DNA of 64,000 bases, taken from contig JACJXZ010000005.1 of the NCBI GenBank assembly GCA_020636375.1, forward strand, positions 372,001 to 436,000, in the 5' to 3' direction. Positions within the stretch are counted from its first letter, which is position 1, and every line of letters begins with the position of its first letter. Below, in pieces: positions 1-9,988 of this stretch. Below the pieces are notes generated by a model. That model had not been told where the DNA came from. It made no database searches and saw only the letters and a program-made list of their open reading frames with translations. Source of the DNA: Lewinellaceae bacterium. GTDB taxonomy: Bacteria > Bacteroidota > Bacteroidia > Chitinophagales > Saprospiraceae. Both the position numbers and the translations under genes were made by a program.

Positions 1-32
1 AGCTCCCTTTTTTCGCATCTCTAGAATTGGTG

Positions 33-40
33 TATTTTTG
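33..40 (+). promoter_or_regulatory. Possible Bacteroidota -7 promoter box
   Basis: The octamer TATTTTTG matches the Bacteroidota -7 consensus TAnnTTTG and lies about 70 bases before the preferred ATG of the large adhesin gene. No clear TTG -33 box is seen at the usual distance, so the call rests on one box and its position. Confidence 0.35.
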
Positions 41-111
41 TGGCTACTCCCTTGAATGAGCGCATGTTTACCGTATCGGTTCCCTCGCCGGGAAAATTCA
101 CAAACACTACT

Positions 112-3100
112 ATGAAGGCACAATTATCCCTTTCTCGTCTTTTGATCCGGCACGCCGGCGTGTTGAAACACCGGCTGCCGACGGGGCTTTTTTTTCTGTT
201 TTTCATGAATATTGCCGCCGGGCAGGTGATCTTTTCCAATCCCGGGATGACTTACACGAATACGGATGGCCGGACCTTCGACGCCTACGGCGGTGTGAGT
301 GTTTCCGGTTGCACCTCGGTTAGTTTCTCGGTGGACTACTCTTTTTCCCTGCCCTGGGAAGGCAGCGGCAATATGGAGTCTTGTGATGATGGCTGTATCG
401 GGATAGTTCCTTGTGCATGTGACCCCAATATCATTGCGGTACCAAACGATGGCTGCCATAATTGCTGGGATTTCCTCTGGGTCCGATTCTTCATAAATGG
501 CGTGGAAGTCGGCGGCGACCTGATCGGCGACGCCGGCACCACCGACGCGGAACAAACCGGAACGATCAGCACCACCTTCTGCACCAACGGCGCTCCGGGC
601 AATGCCTCTATTGAAGTCTACACCCAGACCTGGGGGGCTACTGAATCCGTCACCTTTTCCAACATCACCATCACCTGCATCGACAACACCCCTACCCTGC
701 CCAACCTCGGCCCATACTGCCAGTCTGACGCCCCGGTGGCCCTCCCTACCAGCCCCGGCGGCGTCCCCGGCACCTGGTCGGGCCCGGGGGTGACCGGCGG
801 CAACACCTTCAACCCCGCCCTGGCCGGCACCGGCACCTGGAACCTGACCTTCACCGCCAACCCGTCGGCCTGCGCAGGCTCTGCCACCACCGCCGTGACG
901 GTCATCCCCTCCGCTACGATCAACCTCACCCCCATCGGGCCGTTTTGCCAAACCGGCGCCCCCGTGCCACTGCCCGGCACGCAAAGCGGGGTCAACGGAA
1001 CGTGGTCCGGCACAGGCGTGAGTGGCGGCTTCTTCAACCCGGCCGCAGCCGGCACAGGTACGTTCACGCTCACCTTCACCCCCAACCCGGGGCAATGCGC
1101 CGCGCCGGCCAACCTCAATGTACTGGTCAATGCTGCTACGACGCCCACCTTCGGCCCCATCGGGCCGTTTTGCGAATCAGGCGCGCCGTCGGCACTGCCC
1201 ACCGTCAGCCAGAACGGCATCAGCGGCAACTGGTCGGGCGCCGGGGTCAGCGGCAACCAGTTCAACCCGGCAGCCGTCGGCTCCGGCTCGTTCAGCCTGC
1301 TGTTCACCCCCAATCCGGGCCAGTGCGCTTCCTCCGCCACCGTCAACGTTCTGGTCGACGCCCTGGTTTTGCCGATGCCCACCCCCATCGGGCCGTTCTG
1401 CACGGGCGACCCCACCGTGCCCCTGCCTACGGTGGTGGATGGCGTCAGCGGCAACTGGGCCGGCAGCCTGGTCACGAACAATATCTTCAACCCCGGCTCC
1501 GCCGGCAACTTTACCATCACCTTCAACCCCGATCCCGGGCAGTGCGCCTTCTCCAGCAGCCTCATGGTGCAGATCACGCCCGCCGCCACGCCGGCCCTCA
1601 CCCCGCTGGGGCCGTTCTGCAGCACCGACCCGCCCGTCAGCCTGCCGGCTGTGCAGGACGGCATCACCGGTTCCTGGGTCGGCAACGGCGTCACCGGAGG
1701 CAACACCTTCAACCCCGCCCTCACCGGCGGCGGCGCCTTCCAGCTCACCTTCATCCCGGCGCCCGGCGAGTGCGCCAACAACAACAGCATCAGCGTCATG
1801 GTCAACAGCCCGGTGGCCAGCCCGCCCGGGCAGCCGCTGCAGGTCTGCTACACCCTCGTCCCCTTCTCCTTTACCGACAACCTGCCCGCCATCATCAACG
1901 CCATCAACAACGGGACCGGCCAGCAGGTGAACTGGTACCTCGACCCGGCAGGGACCAACCCACTCGACCCCAATGATCCTGCCGACCTGCAAACCCTGAT
2001 CGCCGGCGGGCCCAACCAGACGATCTACGCCGCTGTCTTCGACGGCGCCTGCGAATCCGCCACCGTACCGGCCAACATCATATTCACCCAGTCGGGCACC
2101 CCCGCGCTCACCCCGCAGGGGCCGTTCTGCCAGGGCGGCGCGCCCGCCGGCCTGCCCACCAACCAGAGCGGCATCAACGGCTCGTGGTCGGGGCCCGGCG
2201 TCAGCGGCAACACCTTCAACCCCGCCGCTGCCGGCAGCTTTACCCTGACGTTCACCCCCAACCCCGGCCAGTGCGCCGGCCCCAACACCCTGAACGTCAC
2301 GGTAACGGCCTCCACCGTGCCGGCCCTCACGCCCATCGGGCCCTTCTGCCAGTCGGCGCCGCCGGTGAGCCTGCCCACCGTCCAGAGCGGCATCACCGGC
2401 GCCTGGTCCGGGCCGGGCGTCAGCAACAACACCTTCAGCCCGGCAGCGGCGGGCCAGGGCTCGTTTACCCTGACGTTCACGCCGGCCCCCGGCCAGTGCG
2501 CTTCGGCCAACAGCCTGTCCGTAACGGTCGGCAATATCGCCGCCAACAACGCCGGGCCCTTGTTCGAATGCGACAACGGCAACGGCCAGGCCACCTTCAA
2601 CCTGACCACCCTCGACCCCCAGATTAGCCAGGGCGCCGGATTCGTCAGCTGGTACCTCGACCCCGGCGCGACAGTCCCGGTCAACAACCCCGGCAACTTC
2701 ACCATCGGCGCGGGCGGAGAAGTCTACGCCACCGTATCGGACGGCGTTTGCACGTCGGCCCCCGTGGCAGTGCAGCTCGTCGTCCTGCCCCTGCCAACCG
2801 CCAACCCGGCAGCCCTCCAGGCCTGCGAAACCGCTAACGGCCAGGCGACTTTCGACCTCACTACCCTCGAAAATACAGTGGCCGGCGGCGCGCCGGTATC
2901 CGTGAGCTGGGCCTTCGACCCGGCAGGCACCGCCGCCGTCCCCAACCCGGGCGCCTTCCTGACGGGGGACATTACCGTCTTTGCCATCGTTTCCGACGGC
3001 AACTGCCAGCACGCCGCCCTGGTTACCCTCACCGTCCTCGACGCGCCGGATATTGCCCTGGCCGTGGCCAGCCCCATCCTGTGCAACGGCGACGATAATG

Positions 3101-6100
3101 GCAGCCTGGACCTCACCATCCTCAGCGGCCCGGCCGGCCTTACTTATGACTGGAATGTCAATGCCTACGACGGCGTCGAAGACCCCGCCGGGCTAAGCGC
3201 AGGCACCTACGCCGTCACCGTTTCCGGCGCAAACGGATGTGAAGCGGCGGCCAGCATCCAGCTCGCCGAACCGCTCCTGCTGACGATGGCCTGCAGCGTG
3301 ACCAATCCGGTGATCACCCCCGGCGGCGCCGAGGGGGAGGCCAGCGTCGGCTTCAACGGCGGAACGGCCCCCTTCAACATCAGTTGGGTGGGCCCGGTGA
3401 GCGGCAGCGGCACGTCTCCGGCACAGGGAAACATCCTGCTCTCCAACCTGGAAGAGGGAACGTATACCGTCACCGTCGAAGATGATAACGGCTGCCTCAA
3501 TTCCTGTACCTTCACCGTTAACGGGCCGGGCTGCGACCTGCTGCTCGACTTCCAGAACCTGCAACCCGAAAGCTGCCCGGGCGCGATGGACGGGTCCGTC
3601 GACCTGGCTATCACCGGCGGCACGGCGCCGTTTTCCATCACCTGGAGCGACGGGCCGACGGACGTCACCAGCCGCACCGGGCTGGCAGCAGGCCTGTACG
3701 GCGTCACCGTCGACGACAGCGACGGCTGCCAGGCTACCGGCACCCTTGCCTTCGGAACGGCCAACCCGGCACCCCAGGCAACGATCAGCGCCGGCGACAC
3801 CATCTGCCAAAACGAATGCCGGCAGTTTGACATACAGTTCCAGGGCACGCCGCCCTTCGTACTGGAATACGCCGTGGATACCGGCGCCAGCCAGCAATTC
3901 TTCCTCTTCGAAAGCCCCGCAGCTGACACCATGCTGGAGATATGCGCCGCTGACTTCGGCTACGTCGACGGCTCGCTGGAGGTCCTGTTCTTCGTGCTTT
4001 CGGACGCGCTGTGTACCGATACCCTCAACCAACTGGACACCATCCAGGTATTGCCCACGCCCAACGGCGCCTTCAACGTCATCCTCTGCCCGGGCGACAG
4101 CCTGACCTATAACGGTACGGTTTATAACGAAAACAATCCCACAGGCAACGAAGTCCTCGCCGGGCAGGCCGCCAATGGCTGCGACTCCCTGGTGGCGGTC
4201 AGCGTGGGCTATTTTCCGGTTGTTGCTACCCAGTCCATGTCCCTGACCTGCGACCCCACACAGGCCGGGCTGGACACCCTCGTCCTGCAAACGGTTAACG
4301 GATGCGATAGCCTGGTGATCACGGAAACCCTCTTCGTCCCGGCAGATACCACTTTGTTGATGGTGAGCAGCTGTGACCCCGCACAGGCCGGCCTTGATAC
4401 TGCCTTCCTGCAAAATACCTCCGGATGCGACAGCCTCATCATCACGGAAACCATTTTTGACGCAAATGCCGCCGATACTACTCTGTTGTTCGCTTCATCC
4501 TGCGACCCCGCACAGGTAGGCGTGGATACCGTTTTTTTACAAAATACCGCCGGGTGCGACAGCCTCGTCATCACCGAAACTTTCCTCGAACCCGGCGATG
4601 AAACCTTCCTCACCGCTACCTCCTGCGACCCCGCACAGGTGGGCGTGGATACCGTTTTTTTACAAAATACCGCCGGGTGCGACAGCCTCGTCATCACCGA
4701 AACCACGCTGTCTCCTTCCGAGCAGACCTTGCTCACGGCCAGCACCTGCGACCCCGCGTTGGCCGGAACCGACACCCTGTTCCTGCAGACCGCTGCCGGT
4801 TGCGACAGCCTCGTCATCACCGAATTGACGTTTACCCCAACCGACACCACCCTGATCGGGCAGGAATTATGCCCAGGAGAAGTGCTGGTAGTCAATGGCG
4901 TAGAATACAACGAAGCCCAGCCCAGCGGCATTGAGGTCATCCCCGGAGGAGCGGCCAACGGTTGCGATTCCGTCATCAGCGTCAACCTGAGTTTTCTGGG
5001 AGTTGCCATGGAGTCCATAAATTCAACCCTCTGCCCGGGAGAATTCATCCTCGTCAACGGGCGGCGGTACGATGAGGGCAACCCCGCCGGCACGGAGGTC
5101 ATAGAGGACGGAGGCGTCAACGGATGTGACAGCATTGTCCAGGTGGCCCTCACCTATGCCGAGGGCGTTTTAGGCTTCCTCGAAGGAGGGCGGGCCGCCT
5201 GCCCGGGGGATACTGTGGAACTGACCCTCCGCCTGCAGGGCGCCAACGCTTACAACGTCAATATTACCGATGGGTCGGCTGTTGTAGAATCCTTTACGGG
5301 CATTGCCGGCGACGTATCCTTCACGGTGAACCCTTCGGCCACGACGGACTACCAGATCAGCCTGCTGACGGCGGTCGGCAGCCTCTGTCCGGTAGAGATT
5401 GGAGCGGGGGCGACCGTTACGGTGGTGCAAACCGGCGACATTCAGGCCGAGGTGCTGACCGACTATGGCGGGTTTGGCGCCAGCTGCAGCGACAGCGAGG
5501 ATGCCTCCATCGGCGTTTCCCCCGCCGGGCCGGGGCTTTCTTTCCTGTGGAGTACCGGCCAGACAACGCCCACCCTGGAAAACATCGGAGCGGGGGCTTA
5601 CACGGTAACCGTCACCAGCACCGAGGGGTGTTCGGCGGAGGCCAGCGCGGTGGTCACGGCGCCGGCGCCCCTGACGGCCAAAGCCAGCGGCATTGGGGTG
5701 GACTGCTTCAGCGAGTTCAGCGGCAGCATCCTGGTTGAAAACCTGGAAGGCGGCGCCGGCCCTTACGAGTATTCGCTCGACGGGCAGTTTTTCGCCCCCT
5801 TAGGCGCCTTGCCGGCGGCCATCCCCGGGCTGGAGGCCGGCCAATATACCCTATACCTGCAGGACGCCAACGACTGCCGGGCGAGCCTCACGGCAGCGGT
5901 CGCCCCTTTCGAGGGCCTGGTGCTGGAGTTGGGCACTTACGACCCCCTGAAACTGGGGGACAGCCTGCAGCTCCGCCCGTTTGCCGGCTTTGACGTGGCA
6001 GGCTTCAGCTGGACGCCTCTCACGGGCATCCCCGACCCGGCCTCTTTCACCCCCTACGTCCGGCCCATGGAAACCACCGTCTATACCCTGACGGCCGTCG

Positions 6101-6447
6101 ACAGCGCCGGTTGCACGGCTACAGACCGGGCCACCATTATCGTCGAAAAGGGCCGGGGCCTGTATGCGCCCAGTGCCTTCAGCCCCAACGAGGACGGCCG
6201 CAACGACCGGTATACTTTATTTACCGGCCCGGATGTTGCGGAAATAAAAATATTCCGCATCTTTGACCGCTGGGGCAACCTGGTGTTCGAAAGCGCCCCG
6301 TTCGAACCCAACATTGAAAACCTCGGCTGGGACGGCACGTTCAACGGCGAGCCGATGGATCCGGCAGTTTTTGTTTTTTATGCCGAGGTGGAATATGTAG
6401 ATGGTTTCACGGAGGTGGTAGAAGGAGATTTGGTGCTGTTGAGATAG
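112..6447 (+). CDS. Giant repeat adhesin, gliding-motility type B T9SS C-terminal domain
   Basis: Secreted or surface protein of about 2111 residues. A signal peptide follows the ATG at 112 (hydrophobic LFFLFFMNIAAG, then cleavage near AGQ); in-frame GTG at 40 and ATG at 64 would put extra charged residues before it, so 112 is preferred. After an N-terminal domain come seven Cys-containing repeats of about 75 residues (GPFC...WSG.GV...FNP...LTFTPNPGQCA, roughly nt 706-2540). SprB-like repeats follow near nt 3080, 3570, 5490 and 5700. Five repeats of about 41 residues (CDPAQ...FLQ...GCDSLVITE) span nt 4245-4840. The last 90 residues (FSPNEDGRNDR...IFDRWGNLVFE) are a CHU/gliding-motility sorting domain for type IX secretion. 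Role inferred: adhesin or gliding surface protein. The ligand cannot be told. Confidence 0.9.
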   Translation: MKAQLSLSRLLIRHAGVLKHRLPTGLFFLFFMNIAAGQVIFSNPGMTYTNTDGRTFDAYGGVSVSGCTSVSFSVDYSFSLPWEGSGNMESCDDGCIGIVPCACDPNIIAVPNDGCHNCWDFLWVRFFINGVEVGGDLIGDAGTTDAEQTGTISTTFCTNGAPGNASIEVYTQTWGATESVTFSNITITCIDNTPTLPNLGPYCQSDAPVALPTSPGGVPGTWSGPGVTGGNTFNPALAGTGTWNLTFTANPSACAGSATTAVTVIPSATINLTPIGPFCQTGAPVPLPGTQSGVNGTWSGTGVSGGFFNPAAAGTGTFTLTFTPNPGQCAAPANLNVLVNAATTPTFGPIGPFCESGAPSALPTVSQNGISGNWSGAGVSGNQFNPAAVGSGSFSLLFTPNPGQCASSATVNVLVDALVLPMPTPIGPFCTGDPTVPLPTVVDGVSGNWAGSLVTNNIFNPGSAGNFTITFNPDPGQCAFSSSLMVQITPAATPALTPLGPFCSTDPPVSLPAVQDGITGSWVGNGVTGGNTFNPALTGGGAFQLTFIPAPGECANNNSISVMVNSPVASPPGQPLQVCYTLVPFSFTDNLPAIINAINNGTGQQVNWYLDPAGTNPLDPNDPADLQTLIAGGPNQTIYAAVFDGACESATVPANIIFTQSGTPALTPQGPFCQGGAPAGLPTNQSGINGSWSGPGVSGNTFNPAAAGSFTLTFTPNPGQCAGPNTLNVTVTASTVPALTPIGPFCQSAPPVSLPTVQSGITGAWSGPGVSNNTFSPAAAGQGSFTLTFTPAPGQCASANSLSVTVGNIAANNAGPLFECDNGNGQATFNLTTLDPQISQGAGFVSWYLDPGATVPVNNPGNFTIGAGGEVYATVSDGVCTSAPVAVQLVVLPLPTANPAALQACETANGQATFDLTTLENTVAGGAPVSVSWAFDPAGTAAVPNPGAFLTGDITVFAIVSDGNCQHAALVTLTVLDAPDIALAVASPILCNGDDNGSLDLTILSGPAGLTYDWNVNAYDGVEDPAGLSAGTYAVTVSGANGCEAAASIQLAEPLLLTMACSVTNPVITPGGAEGEASVGFNGGTAPFNISWVGPVSGSGTSPAQGNILLSNLEEGTYTVTVEDDNGCLNSCTFTVNGPGCDLLLDFQNLQPESCPGAMDGSVDLAITGGTAPFSITWSDGPTDVTSRTGLAAGLYGVTVDDSDGCQATGTLAFGTANPAPQATISAGDTICQNECRQFDIQFQGTPPFVLEYAVDTGASQQFFLFESPAADTMLEICAADFGYVDGSLEVLFFVLSDALCTDTLNQLDTIQVLPTPNGAFNVILCPGDSLTYNGTVYNENNPTGNEVLAGQAANGCDSLVAVSVGYFPVVATQSMSLTCDPTQAGLDTLVLQTVNGCDSLVITETLFVPADTTLLMVSSCDPAQAGLDTAFLQNTSGCDSLIITETIFDANAADTTLLFASSCDPAQVGVDTVFLQNTAGCDSLVITETFLEPGDETFLTATSCDPAQVGVDTVFLQNTAGCDSLVITETTLSPSEQTLLTASTCDPALAGTDTLFLQTAAGCDSLVITELTFTPTDTTLIGQELCPGEVLVVNGVEYNEAQPSGIEVIPGGAANGCDSVISVNLSFLGVAMESINSTLCPGEFILVNGRRYDEGNPAGTEVIEDGGVNGCDSIVQVALTYAEGVLGFLEGGRAACPGDTVELTLRLQGANAYNVNITDGSAVVESFTGIAGDVSFTVNPSATTDYQISLLTAVGSLCPVEIGAGATVTVVQTGDIQAEVLTDYGGFGASCSDSEDASIGVSPAGPGLSFLWSTGQTTPTLENIGAGAYTVTVTSTEGCSAEASAVVTAPAPLTAKASGIGVDCFSEFSGSILVENLEGGAGPYEYSLDGQFFAPLGALPAAIPGLEAGQYTLYLQDANDCRASLTAAVAPFEGLVLELGTYDPLKLGDSLQLRPFAGFDVAGFSWTPLTGIPDPASFTPYVRPMETTVYTLTAVDSAGCTATDRATIIVEKGRGLYAPSAFSPNEDGRNDRYTLFTGPDVAEIKIFRIFDRWGNLVFESAPFEPNIENLGWDGTFNGEPMDPAVFVFYAEVEYVDGFTEVVEGDLVLLR
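4245..4845 (+). repeat. Five in-frame repeats of about 123 bp in the adhesin gene
   Basis: Units begin near 4247, 4372, 4501, 4624 and 4747 and encode CDPA...DT.FLQ...GCDSLVITE. The third and fourth units share a stretch of about 76 bases (4504-4579 and 4627-4702) with one visible mismatch, so that duplication is recent; the others have diverged. Confidence 0.85.
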
Positions 6448-7020
6448 CATGAAAATTTCTTTCAACTTTTTCGCAACTTTTTGAAACATTAACCGTATTA
6501 TTGAATGATTACCCCTCTCTAATCGACAACACAGTGACATCGGAGTGCTGCTGCCGTCTCGTTATTTAACGGATGTAAGTAAATTGAATCAGTCGTTTTT
6601 GCCTTACAAATGAGGCGGCTTGGAGGGTTAAACCCAGGAAGGGCACCTGAGTTCGGCCGCCATCCAGTCCGCGCCTCCGGAAAATCAACACCCTATGCTG
6701 TACTAAATGTAAAACAACCCTTCGCCGGTCAGTACATCTCTTTAAAAAACGGCCTTGTAACAAGCGCCGAACCGAAAACGGAAGACAATAATACTATCCC
6801 CCCCCGGATTGATCCTCCGTACGTCATTTCCAAAAACCGTAGTTTGCACTTAAATGGTTAAACCAGGGCACTGCTCCTGCAACCACGACGGATTTGTGGC
6901 GCAGTTGCCGGGCGTCTGTTGTTGGCGCTTTGTTGTCCGGCCCGAGGTCTCCCTTCAACAAACAACGAGCAACCGCCAGGACTAACCCTCTCGCGGAGAA
7001 AATAAAAATCAAAGAAAAAC
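6448..7020. other. 573-bp gap with no supported gene
   Basis: This gap separates the two large secreted-protein genes. It holds short open frames (for example 6610-6861 on plus) with no recognisable family, signal peptide or ribosome site. No strong inverted repeat or TAnnTTTG box was seen. It probably holds the end of the first transcript and the promoter of the second, neither of which I can place. Confidence 0.5.
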
Positions 7021-9477
7021 ATGCATTCTATGAGTAAGTATTACATCAAAAACTGGGTTCGGTTTGTGCTATTGGGATGGTTGGCGCTATGCGGGCAGCA
7101 GCTTGCCGGCCAGGATAAGACCTGGACCAACGCCGGCGGAGACGGCCTTTGGAGCAACGGAGCAAACTGGGACCCGGCCGGCGCCCCGGGGCCGGGCAAC
7201 GACGTGATCTTCGACAATACCAGTTCGGCCAACTGCACCGTCAACATAAATCCATCTATTAAAAGCCTGGAAGCAGACCGCTTCTACGGGGGCACGATCT
7301 CTCTGGGCACCAATACGCTGACGGTGGGCGGCGCCTTCAAAGTGGAGGAAGCTTCCCAACTCAGCAGCGGGCCGGGCAGCAAGGTCATCATCAGCGGCCC
7401 CGGCCGGGTCGACTGCGTGGCGCCCATTCACGCTCTGGAGATCAACACGGCCCAACCCACCGACGATATCGACCTGCGGGAGAACCTCCTGGTGGCCGAA
7501 CTCACCATCACCCAGGTGGGCAACCTGGACGGCGACGACCTGCGGGTCAGCCAGAAGTTCGTCAATAACGATCCCGCGCTGGACGGGGACGCCATCATCA
7601 GCATCGCCGGCAACTGCACCTTCACCGGCAACGGCCTGCGCTTCCTGAACATTGAAACCGGCGCCAACCTGCAATTGCTTTCCAGCCTGGCCCTGGAAAG
7701 GAATTTCGAGCTGACCGGCAGCGGCGATATCTCGGGCACCGGGCCACTCACCTTCGCCTCGGGAGGCAGGGTCAACTATTCCGGGAACGTATCGGCAGAT
7801 GTCGAATTTGATTTTGCCGGCTCCATTCGCATTTCCAACGAATTTTCGACGGCGGGGAACCTCACCTTCACCCAGGTTGGCGGCTTTACGGGGCTGGGCG
7901 AAATCCGGGCGGGCAGCGACATAACGGTGAACGTCCCTTTGGTCGGAAACTTTTTAACCATTGTCGCTACCGGCAGCGGTGCCCTCTCTGGCAGCGGCAG
8001 CCTCGTCAGGCTGAGGGTAGAGGCCGGCGCCAGCCTGCAGCTCCCTTCTGATTTTACGCTGAAGGGCACCTTCGAGCTTACCGGAGGCGGAACGATCGCC
8101 GGCCCCGGCAAGCTCGTCCTTGGCTCTGTCGGCCAGGTTGACTTTACCGGCACCGTTTCCAACGTACAGATTAACGACCCCAGCGGATCGCGCGTGGGTA
8201 TTTCCTTCGAGGAGGTATTTAACATTTCCAACGACCTGCTTATTACCCAGACAGGATCGTTCAGGGGGGAAGATATTCGGGTTGGCGGCAATATCACGGT
8301 CACCGACAACGAAATCAGCGCATTTTCCAACCTGGTCATGGCTGGCAACGGCACCACCAGCTTCCAGGGCCCCGGCGGCGGCAATTACAGATGGATGACT
8401 CTCGTTATCGACAAAGACAACAATACCGGCAAGGTACTGTTGAACAGCTCGGACACGTTCCTGGAAATCGTCGTGTCCGAAGGCATCCTGGGCCTCAACG
8501 GCCAAAGCCCCACCGCCGATGTCACCGTCGAAGCCGGCGGAACGCTGGCCGGCGTCGGCACGATAAACGGCGACTTGACCGTCGAAGCCGGCGGGGCCGT
8601 CAGCCCGGGCAATTCTCCCGGCATCATGACGATCAACGGGGATGTGAACATTTCCGGTACCCTGACCATGGAGATCACCGGCCCCGGAGAAAACAACGGC
8701 GGCACGCCCGGCACGGATTTTGACCGGCTCAATGTGAATGGCAACGCCACGATCGGCACGATAAATGTCGTATTCGTAGGCACCATCGGCCCCACCTTCC
8801 CGGTGGCCGGCGCGACGTACACCTTAGTGTCGGCTACCGGGTCCAGCGCTATCAGCGCCTTTACCATCACGCCCAACACCATCAACGGTACCTTCACCGG
8901 CGGCATGCTGCTCATCGGCAACCCGGCTTTTCCTATCGAGCTCACCTACTTCACCGCATCCGCCAAAGGCGAGTCCGTCTTGTTGCAGTGGGGGACCGCC
9001 ACGGAACAGAACAACGACTACATGGCCGTGGAGCGCAGCCCCGACGGCGTCCGGTTTGAAGAGATCGGCCGGGTGAAAGGGGCGGGCAGCACCACCGAGC
9101 CCCGGGATTACCGCCTCGTCGACGAGCAGCCGGTCCAGGGCCTCAACTACTACCGCCTCCGCCAGGTGGACTTCGACGGGGCCGCCACCTACCACCGGAT
9201 CGTCACCGCCCTCTACAGAGGCAAAGCGGCCGGGCTGGCTTTCGAAGCCTCCCCCAACCCTGTACAGGACAACCTGCAGGCCGCCTGGACGCCCTCGCCG
9301 GTACTCCCCACCGACCTGCTCCTCTTCGACGCCCACGGCCGCCTGCTCGCCGAGTACCGCCTGCCCGCCGGCGCCAGCAACCTGGTGGTGCCGATGAGCC
9401 ACCTCGCACCCGGCCTGTACTTCCTGCAGGCCAGCCAGGGGGCGAAAGTGCAGATGGCGCAAATCGTCAAAAAGTGA
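7021..9477 (+). CDS. Secreted beta-helix-like protein with type A T9SS sorting domain
   Basis: 818 residues. The N-terminus (hydrophobic FVLLGWLALCGQQLAGQ) is a signal peptide; ATG at 7030 is an alternative start three codons in. A WTNAGGDGLWSNGANWD segment and many short Gly/Asn/Thr beta repeats (LEAGA.LQL, NGDLTVEAGG) resemble autotransporter-like right-handed beta-helix proteins. Residues about 640-735 are a fibronectin-like linker (ELTYFTA...GLNYYRLRQVDFDG) common before Bacteroidota sorting domains. The end (SPNPVQD...LAPGLYFLQA...IVKK) is a type A sorting domain. The protein should cross the outer membrane by T9SS and be anchored or released. No catalytic motif was seen. Confidence 0.88.
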   Translation: MHSMSKYYIKNWVRFVLLGWLALCGQQLAGQDKTWTNAGGDGLWSNGANWDPAGAPGPGNDVIFDNTSSANCTVNINPSIKSLEADRFYGGTISLGTNTLTVGGAFKVEEASQLSSGPGSKVIISGPGRVDCVAPIHALEINTAQPTDDIDLRENLLVAELTITQVGNLDGDDLRVSQKFVNNDPALDGDAIISIAGNCTFTGNGLRFLNIETGANLQLLSSLALERNFELTGSGDISGTGPLTFASGGRVNYSGNVSADVEFDFAGSIRISNEFSTAGNLTFTQVGGFTGLGEIRAGSDITVNVPLVGNFLTIVATGSGALSGSGSLVRLRVEAGASLQLPSDFTLKGTFELTGGGTIAGPGKLVLGSVGQVDFTGTVSNVQINDPSGSRVGISFEEVFNISNDLLITQTGSFRGEDIRVGGNITVTDNEISAFSNLVMAGNGTTSFQGPGGGNYRWMTLVIDKDNNTGKVLLNSSDTFLEIVVSEGILGLNGQSPTADVTVEAGGTLAGVGTINGDLTVEAGGAVSPGNSPGIMTINGDVNISGTLTMEITGPGENNGGTPGTDFDRLNVNGNATIGTINVVFVGTIGPTFPVAGATYTLVSATGSSAISAFTITPNTINGTFTGGMLLIGNPAFPIELTYFTASAKGESVLLQWGTATEQNNDYMAVERSPDGVRFEEIGRVKGAGSTTEPRDYRLVDEQPVQGLNYYRLRQVDFDGAATYHRIVTALYRGKAAGLAFEASPNPVQDNLQAAWTPSPVLPTDLLLFDAHGRLLAEYRLPAGASNLVVPMSHLAPGLYFLQASQGAKVQMAQIVKK

Positions 9478-9965
9478 CAGGATTGGCAGGATGAGTAGAC
9501 AGGATTAACAGGATTTACAGGATTGGGCAACCTGGGTAGCCAGGTCCAGGGTGAACAGGATATTTAATAGACAGGATTTACAGGATTTACAGGATTGGGC
9601 AACCTGGGTGGCCAGGTCCAGGGTGAACAGGATATTTAATAGACAGGATTTACAGGATTTACAGGATTGGGCAATTTGGGTAGCCGAGTGGCTCGGAACA
9701 GTAGCTGGGGAATTCTGTCCATCGTGCTAATCCTGGCTATAAACGTGCCGCCTGAAGGCATCACCTTGAACCTGTTCATCCTGTAAATCCTGTCTCCCCC
9801 CAAAGCGCATTGCCCCCAAAACCTGTTCATCCTGTAAATCCTGTCTCCCCCCAAAGCGCCTTGCCCCCAAAACCTGTTCATCCTGTTCATCCTGTCTATA
9901 AAACGCGTAGCACGTCCAGCAAATCCTGTCCATCCTGTCACCATAAATTTTTAAATCCTGCCCAT
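9478..9965. repeat. ACAGGATT-type repeats in two opposite arrays
   Basis: The left half carries about two and a half copies of a 72-base unit built on ACAGGATTTACAGGATT and a CCAGGTCCAGGGTGAACAGG segment. From about 9762 the complement (CCTGTTCATCCTGTAAATCC) occurs in about 51-base units. The two halves can fold on each other. A related inverted pair lies at 30032-30118. The region separates the secreted-protein gene from queA and contains no supported gene. Confidence 0.85.
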
Positions 9966-9972
9966 CCTGTCC

Positions 9973-9980
9973 TATCTTTG
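9973..9980 (+). promoter_or_regulatory. Bacteroidota -7 box before queA
   Basis: TATCTTTG fits TAnnTTTG exactly and ends eight bases before the queA ATG at 9989. If used, the transcript would be almost leaderless. The -33 TTG is not evident (TTA occupies the expected place). Confidence 0.45.
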
Positions 9981-9988
9981 GCCGAAAA

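Noticed and set aside
1177..3012. 611-codon open frame on the minus strand under the adhesin gene
   Set aside because: It is a shadow of the GC-rich repeat sequence; the plus-strand product has a signal peptide, repeats and a sorting domain, while the minus-strand product has none.
6610..6861. 83-codon frame between the two secreted-protein genes
   Set aside because: No family, no ribosome site and composition like the surrounding non-coding DNA.
9478..9965. ACAGGATT arrays as a CRISPR array
   Set aside because: The sequence between repeats is itself repeated, so there are no unique spacers, and the two halves are inverted.
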